From: Bacteroidales bacterium
Lineage (GTDB): Bacteria > Bacteroidota > Bacteroidia > Bacteroidales > P3
Length of the DNA stretch: 64,000 nucleotides
Reading direction: 5' to 3'
Assembly: GCA_017962545.1 (NCBI GenBank)
Contig: JAGCVD010000009.1
Coordinates: forward strand, 19,447 to 83,446
Below are positions 33,398 to 40,738 of the stretch, piece after piece. Below the pieces are notes generated by a model. The model had not been told where the DNA came from. It worked only from the letters and a program-made list of their open reading frames with translations, and ran no database searches. Both the position numbers and the translations under genes were made by a program. Within the stretch, counting starts at the first letter, position 1. Each line of letters begins with the position of its first letter.

Positions 33398-33425
33398 AAG
33401 AGGCCCGCCGAAAGGCGGGCCTCTT
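33398..33425. terminator. Strong bidirectional terminator
   Basis: A 12-bp perfect stem AAGAGGCCCGCC / GGCGGGCCTCTT with a GAAA tetraloop, flanked by A- and T-rich ends, lies between the converging DUF4919 and glmM genes. Confidence 0.88.
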
Positions 33426-33441
33426 CTTGTATTAAGTAGCC

Positions 33442-34857
33442 TTATATCTGCTCCATCACTTGTTGCGCCAGCTCGTTGGCACGGGCTTCGGTGGCGGCTT
33501 CGCTGTAGATGCGGATGATGGGCTCGGTGTTGCTCTTGCGGAGGTGCACCCAGCCGTCGGCGAAGTCAATCTTCACGCCGTCGATGGTCGTCACCTTCTC
33601 CACGCCGGCCATGCCGTTGTACAGTTTGGCGACCTTGGCCAGCAGGGCGTCGACATCCATGTCGGGCGTCAAGTCCTTGCGGTTCTTGCTGATGATATAT
33701 TCGGGATAGGTCTTCCTTAAACCGCTTACGGTTAGTTTTTCATTTTTCATTTTTGCTTTTTCCATTTCCTTGGCCAGTAGCGTGAGGAAGAGTGCCACAC
33801 CCACCAGGGCGTCGCGTCCGTAGTGCAGGGCGGGATAGATGACGCCGCCGTTGCCCTCGCCGCCGATGACGGCGCCGGTCTCGCGCATCAAAGTCGTCAC
33901 ATTCACCTCGCCCACGGCGGCGGCGTTGTACTCGCAGCCGGCGTAGCGGCGTGTGACGTCGCGTAGCGCCCTCGAAGAGGAGAGGTTGCTGACGGTGTTG
34001 CCAGGCGTGTGCTGCAGCACATAGTCGGCCACGCTGACCAGCGTATACTCTTCACCGAACATCTCGCCGGTTTCGCACACCAGCGCCAGGCGGTCGACAT
34101 CGGGGTCGACGACGACGCCGAGGTCGCAATGGCTTTCACGCACGCAGTCGCTAATCTGCGTCAGGTTCTGGGGGATGGGGTCGGGATTGTGGGCGAAATG
34201 GCCCGTGGGTTCGCAGTTGAGTTCAACGACCTCCTTTACACCCAGGGCGCGCAGCAGGCGCGGGATGGCGAGGCCGCCGGTAGAGTTGACGGCGTCTACG
34301 GCTACCTTGAAGTTGGCTTTCTTGATGGCCTCCACATCCACCAGCTCCAGACCCAGCACGCGCTCGATATGGCGGTCGATCCAGTCCTCCTCGACGGTCA
34401 CCTGACCCAAGTTGTCAACGTCGGCATAATTGATATCGGTACTCTCCGCCAGACGCAGCACCTCCTTGCCTTCGGCGTCGGAGATGAACTCGCCCTTGTT
34501 GTTGAGCAGCTTGAGGGCGTTCCAGTGTTTGGGGTTGTGTGAAGCGGTGATGATGATGCCGCCGTCGCAGTGGCTGTCGATGACGGTCATCTCGGTGGTG
34601 GGGGTGGTGCTGAGACCTGTCTCCAGCACGTCGACACCCATGCCTTGCAGCGTGCCGACCACGAGGCGGTCGACCATGGCGCCGCTCAAACGTGCATCGC
34701 GTCCCACGGCAAGTTTCAGCCTGCGGCCAGGGTTGGCTCCTTTTAGGAAAGTTGCAAAAGCGGAAGTGAATTTGACGACGTCGAGGGGTGTGAGACCCTC
34801 GCCTGCGGGTCCGCCGATGGTGCCGCGGATGCCGGAGATGGATTTGATGAGGCTCAT
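33442..34857 (-). CDS. glmM: Phosphoglucosamine mutase (GlmM-type phosphohexomutase)
   Basis: A 471-residue cytoplasmic enzyme that interconverts glucosamine-6-phosphate and glucosamine-1-phosphate on the way to UDP-GlcNAc. It starts SLIKSISGIRGTIGG; the phosphoserine loop is IITASHNPKHWNALK, the metal loop VVDPDVDRLALV, the sugar-specificity loop GGEGNGGVIYP and the phosphate-binding end RKSNTEPIIRIYSEA. Bacteroidota also have paralogous phosphomannomutase-like members, so substrate choice is inferred. Residues 366-374, within KEMEKAKMKNEKLTVSGL, lie just before a conserved LRKTYPEYIISKN block and are encoded by four ATTTTTC-type heptamers, an apparent in-frame repeat insertion. The start is an ATG preceded by a 377-base intergenic region. 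Confidence 0.92.
   Translation of the reverse strand: MSLIKSISGIRGTIGGPAGEGLTPLDVVKFTSAFATFLKGANPGRRLKLAVGRDARLSGAMVDRLVVGTLQGMGVDVLETGLSTTPTTEMTVIDSHCDGGIIITASHNPKHWNALKLLNNKGEFISDAEGKEVLRLAESTDINYADVDNLGQVTVEEDWIDRHIERVLGLELVDVEAIKKANFKVAVDAVNSTGGLAIPRLLRALGVKEVVELNCEPTGHFAHNPDPIPQNLTQISDCVRESHCDLGVVVDPDVDRLALVCETGEMFGEEYTLVSVADYVLQHTPGNTVSNLSSSRALRDVTRRYAGCEYNAAAVGEVNVTTLMRETGAVIGGEGNGGVIYPALHYGRDALVGVALFLTLLAKEMEKAKMKNEKLTVSGLRKTYPEYIISKNRKDLTPDMDVDALLAKVAKLYNGMAGVEKVTTIDGVKIDFADGWVHLRKSNTEPIIRIYSEAATEARANELAQQVMEQI
33735..33762. repeat. In-frame heptamer array in glmM (ATTTTTC, 4 copies)
   Basis: GTTTTTC, ATTTTTC, ATTTTTG, CTTTTTC make 28 bases (a fifth unit, CATTTCC, is more degenerate). 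On the coding strand these read as GAAAAAT-type units encoding EKAKMKNEK. Confidence 0.72.
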
Positions 34858-35150
34858 GGTTTTGTCAATTAGTGTTTTAATGAATCTCTAACGAATGTAT
34901 GCCATATTTATTGTATTGGGAATGTATTTTATTTGCGCCCTCTTTTTGCCCTCTATCCTCGCCCTGTCTTCGCTCTGTCTTTTATCTGTGAGCATAGTAT
35001 TACATTGAGTAAAACTTCGAGGCTTAAGCGATGTTTAACCGAAGCTCAACCGAAACTCAACCGAAACAAAAAGGGAGAGAATAGGGGGAGAATAGGAACG
35101 GAGCAGGAACCGGACGGGAGGGAAACAGGAACGGGACGGCTGAATTTTTT
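34858..35150. other. Intergenic region glmM-rpsP: no gene, contains 11-mer arrays
   Basis: This 377-base gap (34858-35234) has no convincing gene. An 87-codon frame at 34933-35196 runs through low-complexity repeats and the rpsP promoter and has no protein-like composition. The right half holds two 11-base tandem arrays (35037-35138) and then the rpsP promoter. In 34858-35036 I see only AT-rich sequence that may carry the glmM promoter, with no clear TAnnTTTG box. Confidence 0.65.
35037..35138. repeat. Two consecutive 11-mer tandem arrays upstream of rpsP
   Basis: Three copies of AACCGAAACTC-type units (35037-35069) are followed, after AAA, by six degenerate 11-base units of the form GGRRNGGRNNR (35073-35138): GGGAGAGAATA, GGGGGAGAATA, GGAACGGAGCA, GGAACCGGACG, GGAGGGAAACA, GGAACGGGACG. 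The period is one helical turn. They end 12 bases before the rpsP -33 box. Confidence 0.7.
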
Positions 35151-35181
35151 TTTGTCAGTTTCAAAAAAGGTTGTATCTTTG
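35151..35181 (+). promoter_or_regulatory. Promoter of rpsP
   Basis: -33 TTTG (35151-35154) and -7 TATCTTTG (35174-35181) are exactly 19 bases apart, the best match in the window to the Bacteroidota consensus. Confidence 0.88.
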
Positions 35182-35213
35182 CAGTCTGATTTTTAGTCAA
35201 AAAGTATTAATAA

Positions 35214-35234
35214 ACAATTAAAAATTAAACAATT
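35214..35234. repeat. Heptamer array, 3 copies (ACAATTA-like), abutting the rpsP ATG
   Basis: ACAATTA, AAAATTA, AACAATT fill the last 21 bases of the rpsP leader; the ATG is the next base. Confidence 0.6.
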
Positions 35235-35786
35235 ATGCCAGCAAGAATTAGACTTCAACGTCATGGTAAGAAGAATCAACCCTTCTATCACATCGTTGTT
35301 GCGGATGGTCGTGCACCTCGCGATGGTAGATTTATCGAGAAGCTTGGCACCTACAATCCGCTGACCAACCCTGCCACTATCGACCTCAACTTCGATCGTG
35401 CTGTCGAATGGGTCAAGAATGGCGCCCAACCCAGCGACACTGTCCGTCGCATATTGTCGTACAAAGGCGTCCTGCTCCGTCGTCACCTCCAGATTGGTGT
35501 CGAGAAGGGTGCCATCAGCCAGGAAGTGGCCGACGGCCGTTTCAACGAGTGGCTGCAGGCCAAAGAGGCCAAGATTAACAGCAAGAAGAGCGATGTGGAG
35601 AACGAGGCTCGCAGCACCCGCAAGGCTCGTCTCGAGGCCGAGAAGAAGGCCAACGAGACCAAGGCTGCCGCCGTCGCCGCCAAGCGTCAGGCTGCCGCTG
35701 AGGCCGCCGCTGCCGCCAAGGCTGAGGCCGAGGCTGCCGAGAACGCTGAGCCCGCTGCTGAGACTGAGGCTCCCGCCGAGGCTTAA
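35235..35786 (+). CDS. rpsP: 30S ribosomal protein S16 with Ala/Glu-rich tail
   Basis: A 183-residue ribosomal protein that binds 16S rRNA early in 30S assembly. The conserved domain covers residues 1-80: [40 protein letters not shown] and [19 protein letters not shown]. coli S16 is about 82 residues; here about 100 further residues follow, a Lys/Glu helix ([20 protein letters not shown]) and then an Ala-Glu-rich tail ending [10 protein letters not shown]. Long tails of this kind occur in other Bacteroidota S16 proteins. It has a strong promoter and a heptamer leader, and a hairpin terminator separates it from rimM. Confidence 0.96.
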   Translation: MPARIRLQRHGKKNQPFYHIVVADGRAPRDGRFIEKLGTYNPLTNPATIDLNFDRAVEWVKNGAQPSDTVRRILSYKGVLLRRHLQIGVEKGAISQEVADGRFNEWLQAKEAKINSKKSDVENEARSTRKARLEAEKKANETKAAAVAAKRQAAAEAAAAAKAEAEAAENAEPAAETEAPAEA

Positions 35787-35787
35787 T

Positions 35788-35815
35788 CAGTTAAAAATTA
35801 AATATTGAGAATTAA
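35788..35815. repeat. Heptamer array, 4 copies (NRWTTRA), after the rpsP stop
   Basis: CAGTTAA, AAATTAA, ATATTGA, GAATTAA begin 2 bases after the rpsP stop; the last unit forms part of the left arm of the terminator that follows. Confidence 0.6.
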
Positions 35816-35848
35816 GAATCATGCTTGGCATGGTTCTTAATTCTTTTT
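35809..35848 (+). terminator. Terminator after rpsP
   Basis: A 16-base stem (GAATTAAGAATCATGC pairs with GCATGGTTCTTAATTC, one T-G wobble) with a 3-base loop TTG is followed by TTTTT. Confidence 0.82.
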
Positions 35849-35894
35849 GTTTTGTTTGAAACAATAATAAAGGGTTGTTCCCGTTACAAACGAT

Positions 35895-36428
35895 ATGGAT
35901 GTAAAGGATTGCTTTTACCTGGGTCGCGTGACCAAGCCTTGGGGCACGAAGGGGCAGATGGTGCTGTTCCTCGATGTGGACTCGACGGAGGACTATGCCG
36001 GGATGGACTCGGCTTTTGTGGAGGTCAAAGGTCAGCTGGTGCCTTACTTTTTCCATATCGACCAGCTCAACGGCAACCGCGCCGTGGTGACCTTCGAGGA
36101 TATCACTCCCGAGCAGGCGCAGAGTCTGGCGGGACACGAGCTCTACCTGCCCCTCGACCTGCTGCCCAAACTGGAGGGCAACAAGTTCTATTTCCACGAG
36201 GTGAAGGGCTTCCGAGTGGTCGACAGCGAGTATGGCGACATCGGTGTCCTGCAGCAGGTCGTGGAGTATCCGGCGCAGCCGCTCTTCCAGATTGATAAAA
36301 ACGGCACGGAGGTGCTGGTCCCCGTGATTGACGAGGTTATCGACAAGGTCGACAGAGAGTTAAAAACGCTCTTCATCACAGCGCCTAAAGGGTTGATAGA
36401 GTTGTATCTGGGTGATATCAACAAATAG
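35895..36428 (+). CDS. rimM: Ribosome maturation factor RimM
   Basis: A 177-residue assembly factor for the 30S head. The N-terminal barrel begins DCFYLGRVTKPWGTKGQMVL with the expected GRV-G-xx-G pattern, and the C-terminal PRC-barrel contains KFYFHEVKGFRVVDSEYGDI and EVLVPVIDEVIDKVDRELKT, closed by the conserved G-L-IELYL end. rpsP and rimM are neighbours in many bacteria, but trmD and rplS, their frequent companions, are absent here. The terminator after rpsP suggests partial uncoupling of the two genes. Confidence 0.93.
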   Translation: MDVKDCFYLGRVTKPWGTKGQMVLFLDVDSTEDYAGMDSAFVEVKGQLVPYFFHIDQLNGNRAVVTFEDITPEQAQSLAGHELYLPLDLLPKLEGNKFYFHEVKGFRVVDSEYGDIGVLQQVVEYPAQPLFQIDKNGTEVLVPVIDEVIDKVDRELKTLFITAPKGLIELYLGDINK

Positions 36429-36467
36429 TGTTGAAACATTTTTCGCCTGTGTATCAGAAATTATATC

Positions 36468-36475
36468 TACTTTTG
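36468..36475 (+). promoter_or_regulatory. -7 box TACTTTTG upstream of the DksA-like gene
   Basis: TACTTTTG fits TAnnTTTG, followed by the CACCC seen at another promoter here. The -33 is weak (TTCG at 36442-36445). The ATG is 22 bases downstream. Confidence 0.65.
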
Positions 36476-36497
36476 CACCCAAGAAAGTATCCCCGTT

Positions 36498-37088
36498 ATG
36501 GAAAAGAAAGCCGTTAAGAAAGTCGCCAAGCCTGCCGCCAAGAAGCCCGCAGCCAAACCGGCCGCAAAGCCTGCAACAAAAGCAGCCGCAAAGCCCGCAG
36601 CGAAAGCTGTTGCGAAGCCTGCAACGAAAGCCGTTGCGAAGCCTGCCGCCAAGAAGCCCGTTGCGAAGCCTGCCGCCAAGGTGGTCGCCAAGCCCGCAGC
36701 GCCGGCGGTTGAGAAAAATAAATATTCTCCTGAGGAACTGCAGGAGTTCAAGGAGTTGATACTTGGCAAGATTGCCAAGGCTGAGAAGGACCTTGAGATG
36801 TTGCAGCAGGCCGTCGCCGGCAGCGAGAACGATGTCAGCGACACGGCTCCGACCTTCAAGACCCTCGAGGAGGGCAGCAACGTGCTCCTCAAGGAGGAGA
36901 ACCAGAAGCTGGCCGCCCGTCAGCAGAAGTTCATCCGTGACCTGCGCGCCGCCCTCATCCGCATCGAGAACGGCACCTACGGCATCTGCCAGGCCACAGG
37001 CAAGCTCATCCCCAAGGAGCGTCTGATGATAGTGCCCCACGCCACCATGACCGTGGAGGCCAAGGAGGCCAGCAAGAGGCGTCGCTAA
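36498..37088 (+). CDS. DksA/TraR-like protein with histone-H1-like N-terminal tail
   Basis: A 196-residue protein in two parts. Residues 1-72 are a Lys/Ala/Pro low-complexity tail built from KPAAK, KPATK and KAVAK units, like the C-terminal tails of histone H1 and bacterial H1-like proteins; it should bind nucleic acid without sequence preference. Residues 75-196 resemble the TraR/DksA coiled coil (YSPEELQEFKELILGKIAKA, EENQKLAARQQKFIRDLRAA) and the start of its zinc finger, YGICQATGKLIPKERL. Only one of the four expected zinc-ligand Cys residues is present, so the finger is probably metal-free; this loss is also seen in Bacteroidota homologues. It has its own promoter. A role at RNA polymerase or nucleoid is inference. 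Confidence 0.82.
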   Translation: MEKKAVKKVAKPAAKKPAAKPAAKPATKAAAKPAAKAVAKPATKAVAKPAAKKPVAKPAAKVVAKPAAPAVEKNKYSPEELQEFKELILGKIAKAEKDLEMLQQAVAGSENDVSDTAPTFKTLEEGSNVLLKEENQKLAARQQKFIRDLRAALIRIENGTYGICQATGKLIPKERLMIVPHATMTVEAKEASKRRR

Positions 37089-37091
37089 AGG

Positions 37092-38756
37092 CTAATCGAT
37101 GCGAGGTATGGCATCCAGCAGGGTCCGCGTGTAGTCGGTCTGCGGATGCGTGAAGAGGTCGTCGGGAGTACCGCTCTCGACGACCTTTCCTTTTTGCATC
37201 ACCATGATGCGGTCGGCCATGTAATGGACCACCGACAGGTCGTGGGTGATGAAGAGGTAGGTGAAGCGGTACTGTTCCTTGAGGTCGTTGAGGAGGTTGA
37301 GCACCTGGGCCTGCACGCTGACGTCGAGGGCCGAGACGCTCTCGTCGCAGACGACCAGTTCGGGCTGCAGGATGAGGGCGCGGGCGATGCAGACACGCTG
37401 GCGCTGGCCGCCGCTGAGCTCATGGGGGTAGCGGCTGTACCAGTCGGGCTGCAGGCCGACTTGTTCCATAAGACTTATGACTTGTTCGCGGTCTCCTTTG
37501 CCATGCACTTTCTGCGGCTCGGCGATGGCGTCGCCTATTGTTATTCTCGGGTTGAGGGAAGAGTAGGGATCCTGGAAGATAATCTGCAACTTGGGGCGCA
37601 GGGCGCGCATCTCGCGGGCTGAGAGGGTGTCGAGGGTGCGGCCACGGTAGCTTACAGAGCCCGACGAGTGGTCGATGAGGCGCAGCAGGGCGCGGCCGAG
37701 GGTCGTCTTGCCGCAGCCGCTCTCGCCCACGAGGCCGAGGGTCTCGCCCTCCATGATGTCGAAGCTCACGCCGTCGACGCCCTTGAGCGTCTGCAACGGC
37801 TTGCCGAAGAGGCTTCGTCTGAGGGTATAGGTGACGGAGAGGTCGCGGACTGAGATGAGTGGTTGCTGGGGTGAATGGGCGATTTGGGCAGAATGGGATT
37901 CATCTTGCCCATCAAGCCCATTAGCCCCATTAAGGAAATCTTCTACTGTCGGCAGTCTTCTGGGCCGCTCGTCCAGGGGCGGGCGGCAGGCCAGCAGGCC
38001 TTGTGTGTAGGGCTGCTGCGGGTGGTGCAGTATGTCGTCGGCGCTGCCTTGCTCGACGACGTGGCCGCGGTACATGACGAGGATGTCGTCGGCTATTTGG
38101 CTGATGACGCCGAGGTCGTGGGTGATGAAGATGACGGCGGTGCCGTGCTTGCGCTGCAACTGCTTGAGCAGGTCGAGGATGGTCTTCTGTACGGTGACGT
38201 CGAGGGCCGTGGTGGGCTCGTCGGCGATAAGTATGTCGGGATTGTTGACGAGCGCCATGGCTATCATCACGCGCTGCTTCTGTCCGCCGCTGAGCTCATG
38301 GGGGTAGCTGTCGAAGATTTTCTCCGGGCGCGGCAGCAGCACTTCTTTAAAGAGCGCGATAACGCGCTCTTTAAGGTCGAAGGTCGGAGGTCGGAGGTCG
38401 GAGTGTGCTTTCATCATTTCAAGCACTTGTGCGCCGCATTTCTGCACGGGGTTGAGGCTGGTCATGGGCTCCTGGAAGATCATGCTGATGCGGTGGCCGC
38501 GGATATTGCGGAAGCCCTCTTCGTCGAGGGCCAGCAAGTTGGTGTCGCCAAGATTGGCGACACCTGTGACGGTGGCCTGCTTGGGCAGCAGTCCCATCAG
38601 CGCCAGGCTGCTGACGCTTTTGCCGCTGCCGCTTTCGCCCACGATGCCGAGCGTCATGCCCCGCTGCAGCGAGTAGCTGACATTCTCCACCACCGTCCGT
38701 CCGCCAAAGGCAACAGAGAGATTTTTTACCTCGAGTATGGTATTGTCTTTAGTCAC
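37092..38756 (-). CDS. Fused dipeptide/oligopeptide-type ABC transporter ATPase (DppD-DppF)
   Basis: A 554-residue protein holding two complete ABC ATPase domains of the oligopeptide-importer type. First half: Walker [17 protein letters not shown], signature [15 protein letters not shown], Walker [14 protein letters not shown]. Second half (from about residue 300): [34 protein letters not shown] and [12 protein letters not shown]. No permease or binding-protein gene is adjacent, so its membrane partner must be elsewhere. Two segments look like repeat insertions that kept the frame. Residues 119-137 are encoded by a heptamer array plus a 12-bp palindrome. The interdomain linker, residues about 276-295 ([20 protein letters not shown]), comes from nonamer arrays. 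Confidence 0.92.
   Translation of the reverse strand: MTKDNTILEVKNLSVAFGGRTVVENVSYSLQRGMTLGIVGESGSGKSVSSLALMGLLPKQATVTGVANLGDTNLLALDEEGFRNIRGHRISMIFQEPMTSLNPVQKCGAQVLEMMKAHSDLRPPTFDLKERVIALFKEVLLPRPEKIFDSYPHELSGGQKQRVMIAMALVNNPDILIADEPTTALDVTVQKTILDLLKQLQRKHGTAVIFITHDLGVISQIADDILVMYRGHVVEQGSADDILHHPQQPYTQGLLACRPPLDERPRRLPTVEDFLNGANGLDGQDESHSAQIAHSPQQPLISVRDLSVTYTLRRSLFGKPLQTLKGVDGVSFDIMEGETLGLVGESGCGKTTLGRALLRLIDHSSGSVSYRGRTLDTLSAREMRALRPKLQIIFQDPYSSLNPRITIGDAIAEPQKVHGKGDREQVISLMEQVGLQPDWYSRYPHELSGGQRQRVCIARALILQPELVVCDESVSALDVSVQAQVLNLLNDLKEQYRFTYLFITHDLSVVHYMADRIMVMQKGKVVESGTPDDLFTHPQTDYTRTLLDAIPRID
37871..37930. repeat. Inverted pair of nonamer arrays in the ABC ATPase linker
   Basis: GTGAATGGG, CGATTTGGG, CAGAATGGG (37871-37897) face CTTGCCCAT, CAAGCCCAT, TAGCCCCAT (37904-37930): three TGGG-ending 9-mers, then three CCCAT-ending 9-mers in inverted sense. 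The 9-base period keeps the reading frame. Confidence 0.65.
38347..38402. repeat. 12-bp palindrome plus heptamer array (GGTCGGA, 4 copies) inside the ABC ATPase
   Basis: TTAAAGAGCGCG-ATAA-CGCGCTCTTTAA (38347-38374) is a perfect 12-bp inverted repeat with a 4-base loop. It is directly followed by GGTCGAA, GGTCGGA, GGTCGGA, GGTCGGA (38375-38402). The array is 28 bases, so a change of one unit would shift the frame. Confidence 0.78.
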
Positions 38757-38786
38757 ACACTAATAACGTGTGATAATCTTAAAAAT

Positions 38787-38817
38787 TTTGTCAGTTTGAT
38801 TATTTTGTGTATTTTTG
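38787..38817 (+). promoter_or_regulatory. Promoter of the LRR surface protein
   Basis: -33 TTTG (38787-38790) and -7 TATTTTTG (38810-38817), 19 bases apart, in an AT-rich stretch between divergent genes. Confidence 0.8.
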
Positions 38818-38859
38818 CAAAACCAAAATTCCGTTGTTGGTATGACAAATAATTATTGT

Positions 38860-40590
38860 ATGCTAAAGAAGCTCTTATCAATTGTTTTTGTTTTTCTTTT
38901 TCTGGGACAAATAGTGCATGGACAAACATTCACGGTGGTAACACCGAGTAGCCATACAGTATATTTCCAGGTTGAGAATAACGAGGCAGCGGCAACCTAT
39001 TGTACATATAGTATGCCCAATTACGGGTCGACATTGACTGGCAAATTGATTATTCCAGACAGTGTGGAATACAATAATGTCAAATACCCTGTTACCTCTA
39101 TAGGTTATTATGCGTTTCATCATGCTTACGGTATAGACACGGTTGTGCTCCCCAACACAATTACAGAAATCAAACAAGAGGCTTTTTGTGCTTGCGCGGA
39201 TTTGAAATCGGTAGTTATACCGAACTCTGTGACTACCCTTGGAAATCTTGCATTTGCCGCATGCCACCAGTTGTCGGATTTGACGATAGGGGAGTCGGTG
39301 GTTACTATAGGAAATCAGGCTTTTGATGCTGACACGAGTCTTGTGACAGTGACAATTCCAAACTCTGTGGTTTCCATTGGACAGTCGGCATTCTCTCAGA
39401 ACTATAGTTTGCGCACGGTTAGGTTCGGTAGTTCCTTGGCAAGTATTGGATTCGCCTGCTTTACATATTGCAATAATCTTGATTCGTTGATTTTTGTTAC
39501 TGATGTTTCGCCTTCTTATTCTGGTGAGTTTTGGGGCACTCCAGACACGTTGCACATCATTATTCCTTGCGGCTCTTATCATTCCTATTCCTATTGGTTT
39601 GGGACACGCCACATTTATACAGTGCCAATCGTTCAGTTAAATATGTCGGTCGTTTCTTCCCAGCCACAATGGGGCAGCGCCACTATTGTGAAAGATGCCG
39701 ATTCGAATGAGGTTCGTTGTGATTCAAGCGTGGTCGTCAAGGCAATGTCAAATTACGGATACCATTTCTCGCAATGGAGCAATGGGAGTACACAAGTACA
39801 GGACACCTTGTTTCTCCAGGGTGATTCATCGGTCAGTGCAATATTTGCCAAGAATCAGTATTCGTTAACCGTGGCAAGTCTTGACCCTTCTCTGGGCAGC
39901 GTGACAGGCAGTGGTGTCTATGATTACATGGATACGGTGGTTATTACAGCAACAGCCACAGCGCCGCATTACTTCTTTGAACGTTGGAGCGACGGAAGTA
40001 CAGAAAGCACCCATTCTGTCGTTATTACGGGAAACAGGGCGTTGATTGCCTACTTCGCCATTGACACTCATTCAGTAACCGTGAATGCTGACAGCATCGC
40101 ACATGGCAGTGTGTCGGGTGGAGGCCGTTATACCTATGGGACGGTGGCAACAATAACGGCTGCTCCCTACAGCGGCTACAGGTTCTCGCATTGGAGCAAT
40201 GGGGCCACGTTTAATCCTTACGTCTTTGCTGTGTTGAGCGACACAACTTTGACTGCATTATTCATAGCAGAAGGGGAACCGTACCAAGACACTGTTTATA
40301 TTTACGACACAGTGTATGTGCTAGTTCATGATACGATATTTATATACGACACCATTTATGTCGGTGTTGATGATGTGGAGACCATTAGTGCCAGAATTTA
40401 CACGAGCAATGGCCAAATAATAGTGGACGGCTCGGAGGGTAACATTGTGTCGGTTATTGATATGTCTGGCCGCGTGCTTGCTACCCGACGTGATGAGAAT
40501 ACCCCGCTGCGCTTCGATGTGCCAGCCACTGGCGCGTATTTAATCAAGATTGGCAACCATCATGCACGCAAAGTGGTAGTGATACGATAG
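38860..40590 (+). CDS. BspA-type LRR protein with InlB-like repeats and T9SS sorting domain
   Basis: A predicted surface protein of 576 residues. The chosen start gives the signal peptide MLKKLLSIVFVFLFLGQIVHGQ; an ATG at 38842 adds six residues. Domains: a LRR_5 (BspA) array of about five repeats at residues 40-220, e.g. VTSIGYYAFHHAYGIDTVVL and NSVTTLGNLAFAACHQLSDL; three divergent InlB B-repeat-like modules of about 70 residues, each with a W-S-G/D-G-S core (FSQWSNGSTQ, FERWSDGSTE, FSHWSNGATF); and a Tyr/Asp linker with DTVYIYDTVY and HDTIFIYDTIY. The last 75 residues are a T9SS type-A sorting domain: IYTSNGQIIVDG, VSVIDMSGRVLATR, GAYLIKIGNHHARKVVVIR. Cargo of this kind adheres to host or food surfaces. 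Base composition is more AT-rich than its neighbours, suggesting acquisition. Confidence 0.85.
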   Translation: MLKKLLSIVFVFLFLGQIVHGQTFTVVTPSSHTVYFQVENNEAAATYCTYSMPNYGSTLTGKLIIPDSVEYNNVKYPVTSIGYYAFHHAYGIDTVVLPNTITEIKQEAFCACADLKSVVIPNSVTTLGNLAFAACHQLSDLTIGESVVTIGNQAFDADTSLVTVTIPNSVVSIGQSAFSQNYSLRTVRFGSSLASIGFACFTYCNNLDSLIFVTDVSPSYSGEFWGTPDTLHIIIPCGSYHSYSYWFGTRHIYTVPIVQLNMSVVSSQPQWGSATIVKDADSNEVRCDSSVVVKAMSNYGYHFSQWSNGSTQVQDTLFLQGDSSVSAIFAKNQYSLTVASLDPSLGSVTGSGVYDYMDTVVITATATAPHYFFERWSDGSTESTHSVVITGNRALIAYFAIDTHSVTVNADSIAHGSVSGGGRYTYGTVATITAAPYSGYRFSHWSNGATFNPYVFAVLSDTTLTALFIAEGEPYQDTVYIYDTVYVLVHDTIFIYDTIYVGVDDVETISARIYTSNGQIIVDGSEGNIVSVIDMSGRVLATRRDENTPLRFDVPATGAYLIKIGNHHARKVVVIR

Positions 40591-40607
40591 CTTGGAAGTG
40601 AGCTATC
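40586..40607 (+). terminator. Possible hairpin after the LRR gene
   Basis: GATAGCT-TGGAAGTG-AGCTATC overlaps the stop codon of the LRR gene. There is no good T-run after it, so the role as terminator is uncertain. Confidence 0.35.
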
Positions 40608-40683
40608 GGCTTTGCTGACAAGGGATTTTGAACAATAGGAGCCTTGTTGATAAAATATTTTTCGGGTATTCGGAAAATATATG

Positions 40684-40691
40684 TATATTTG
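40684..40691 (+). promoter_or_regulatory. -7 box TATATTTG of rocD
   Basis: TATATTTG followed by GCAGTCA, with TTCG 19 bases upstream as a poor -33. The rocD ATG lies 47 bases downstream. Confidence 0.7.
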
Positions 40692-40738
40692 CAGTCACTT
40701 TAGTGGAGATATAATTAACAACAAAACATATTATAACT

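Noticed and set aside
34933-35196. An 87-codon plus-strand frame between glmM and rpsP
   Set aside because: It is made of 11-mer repeats and the rpsP promoter; no protein-like sequence.
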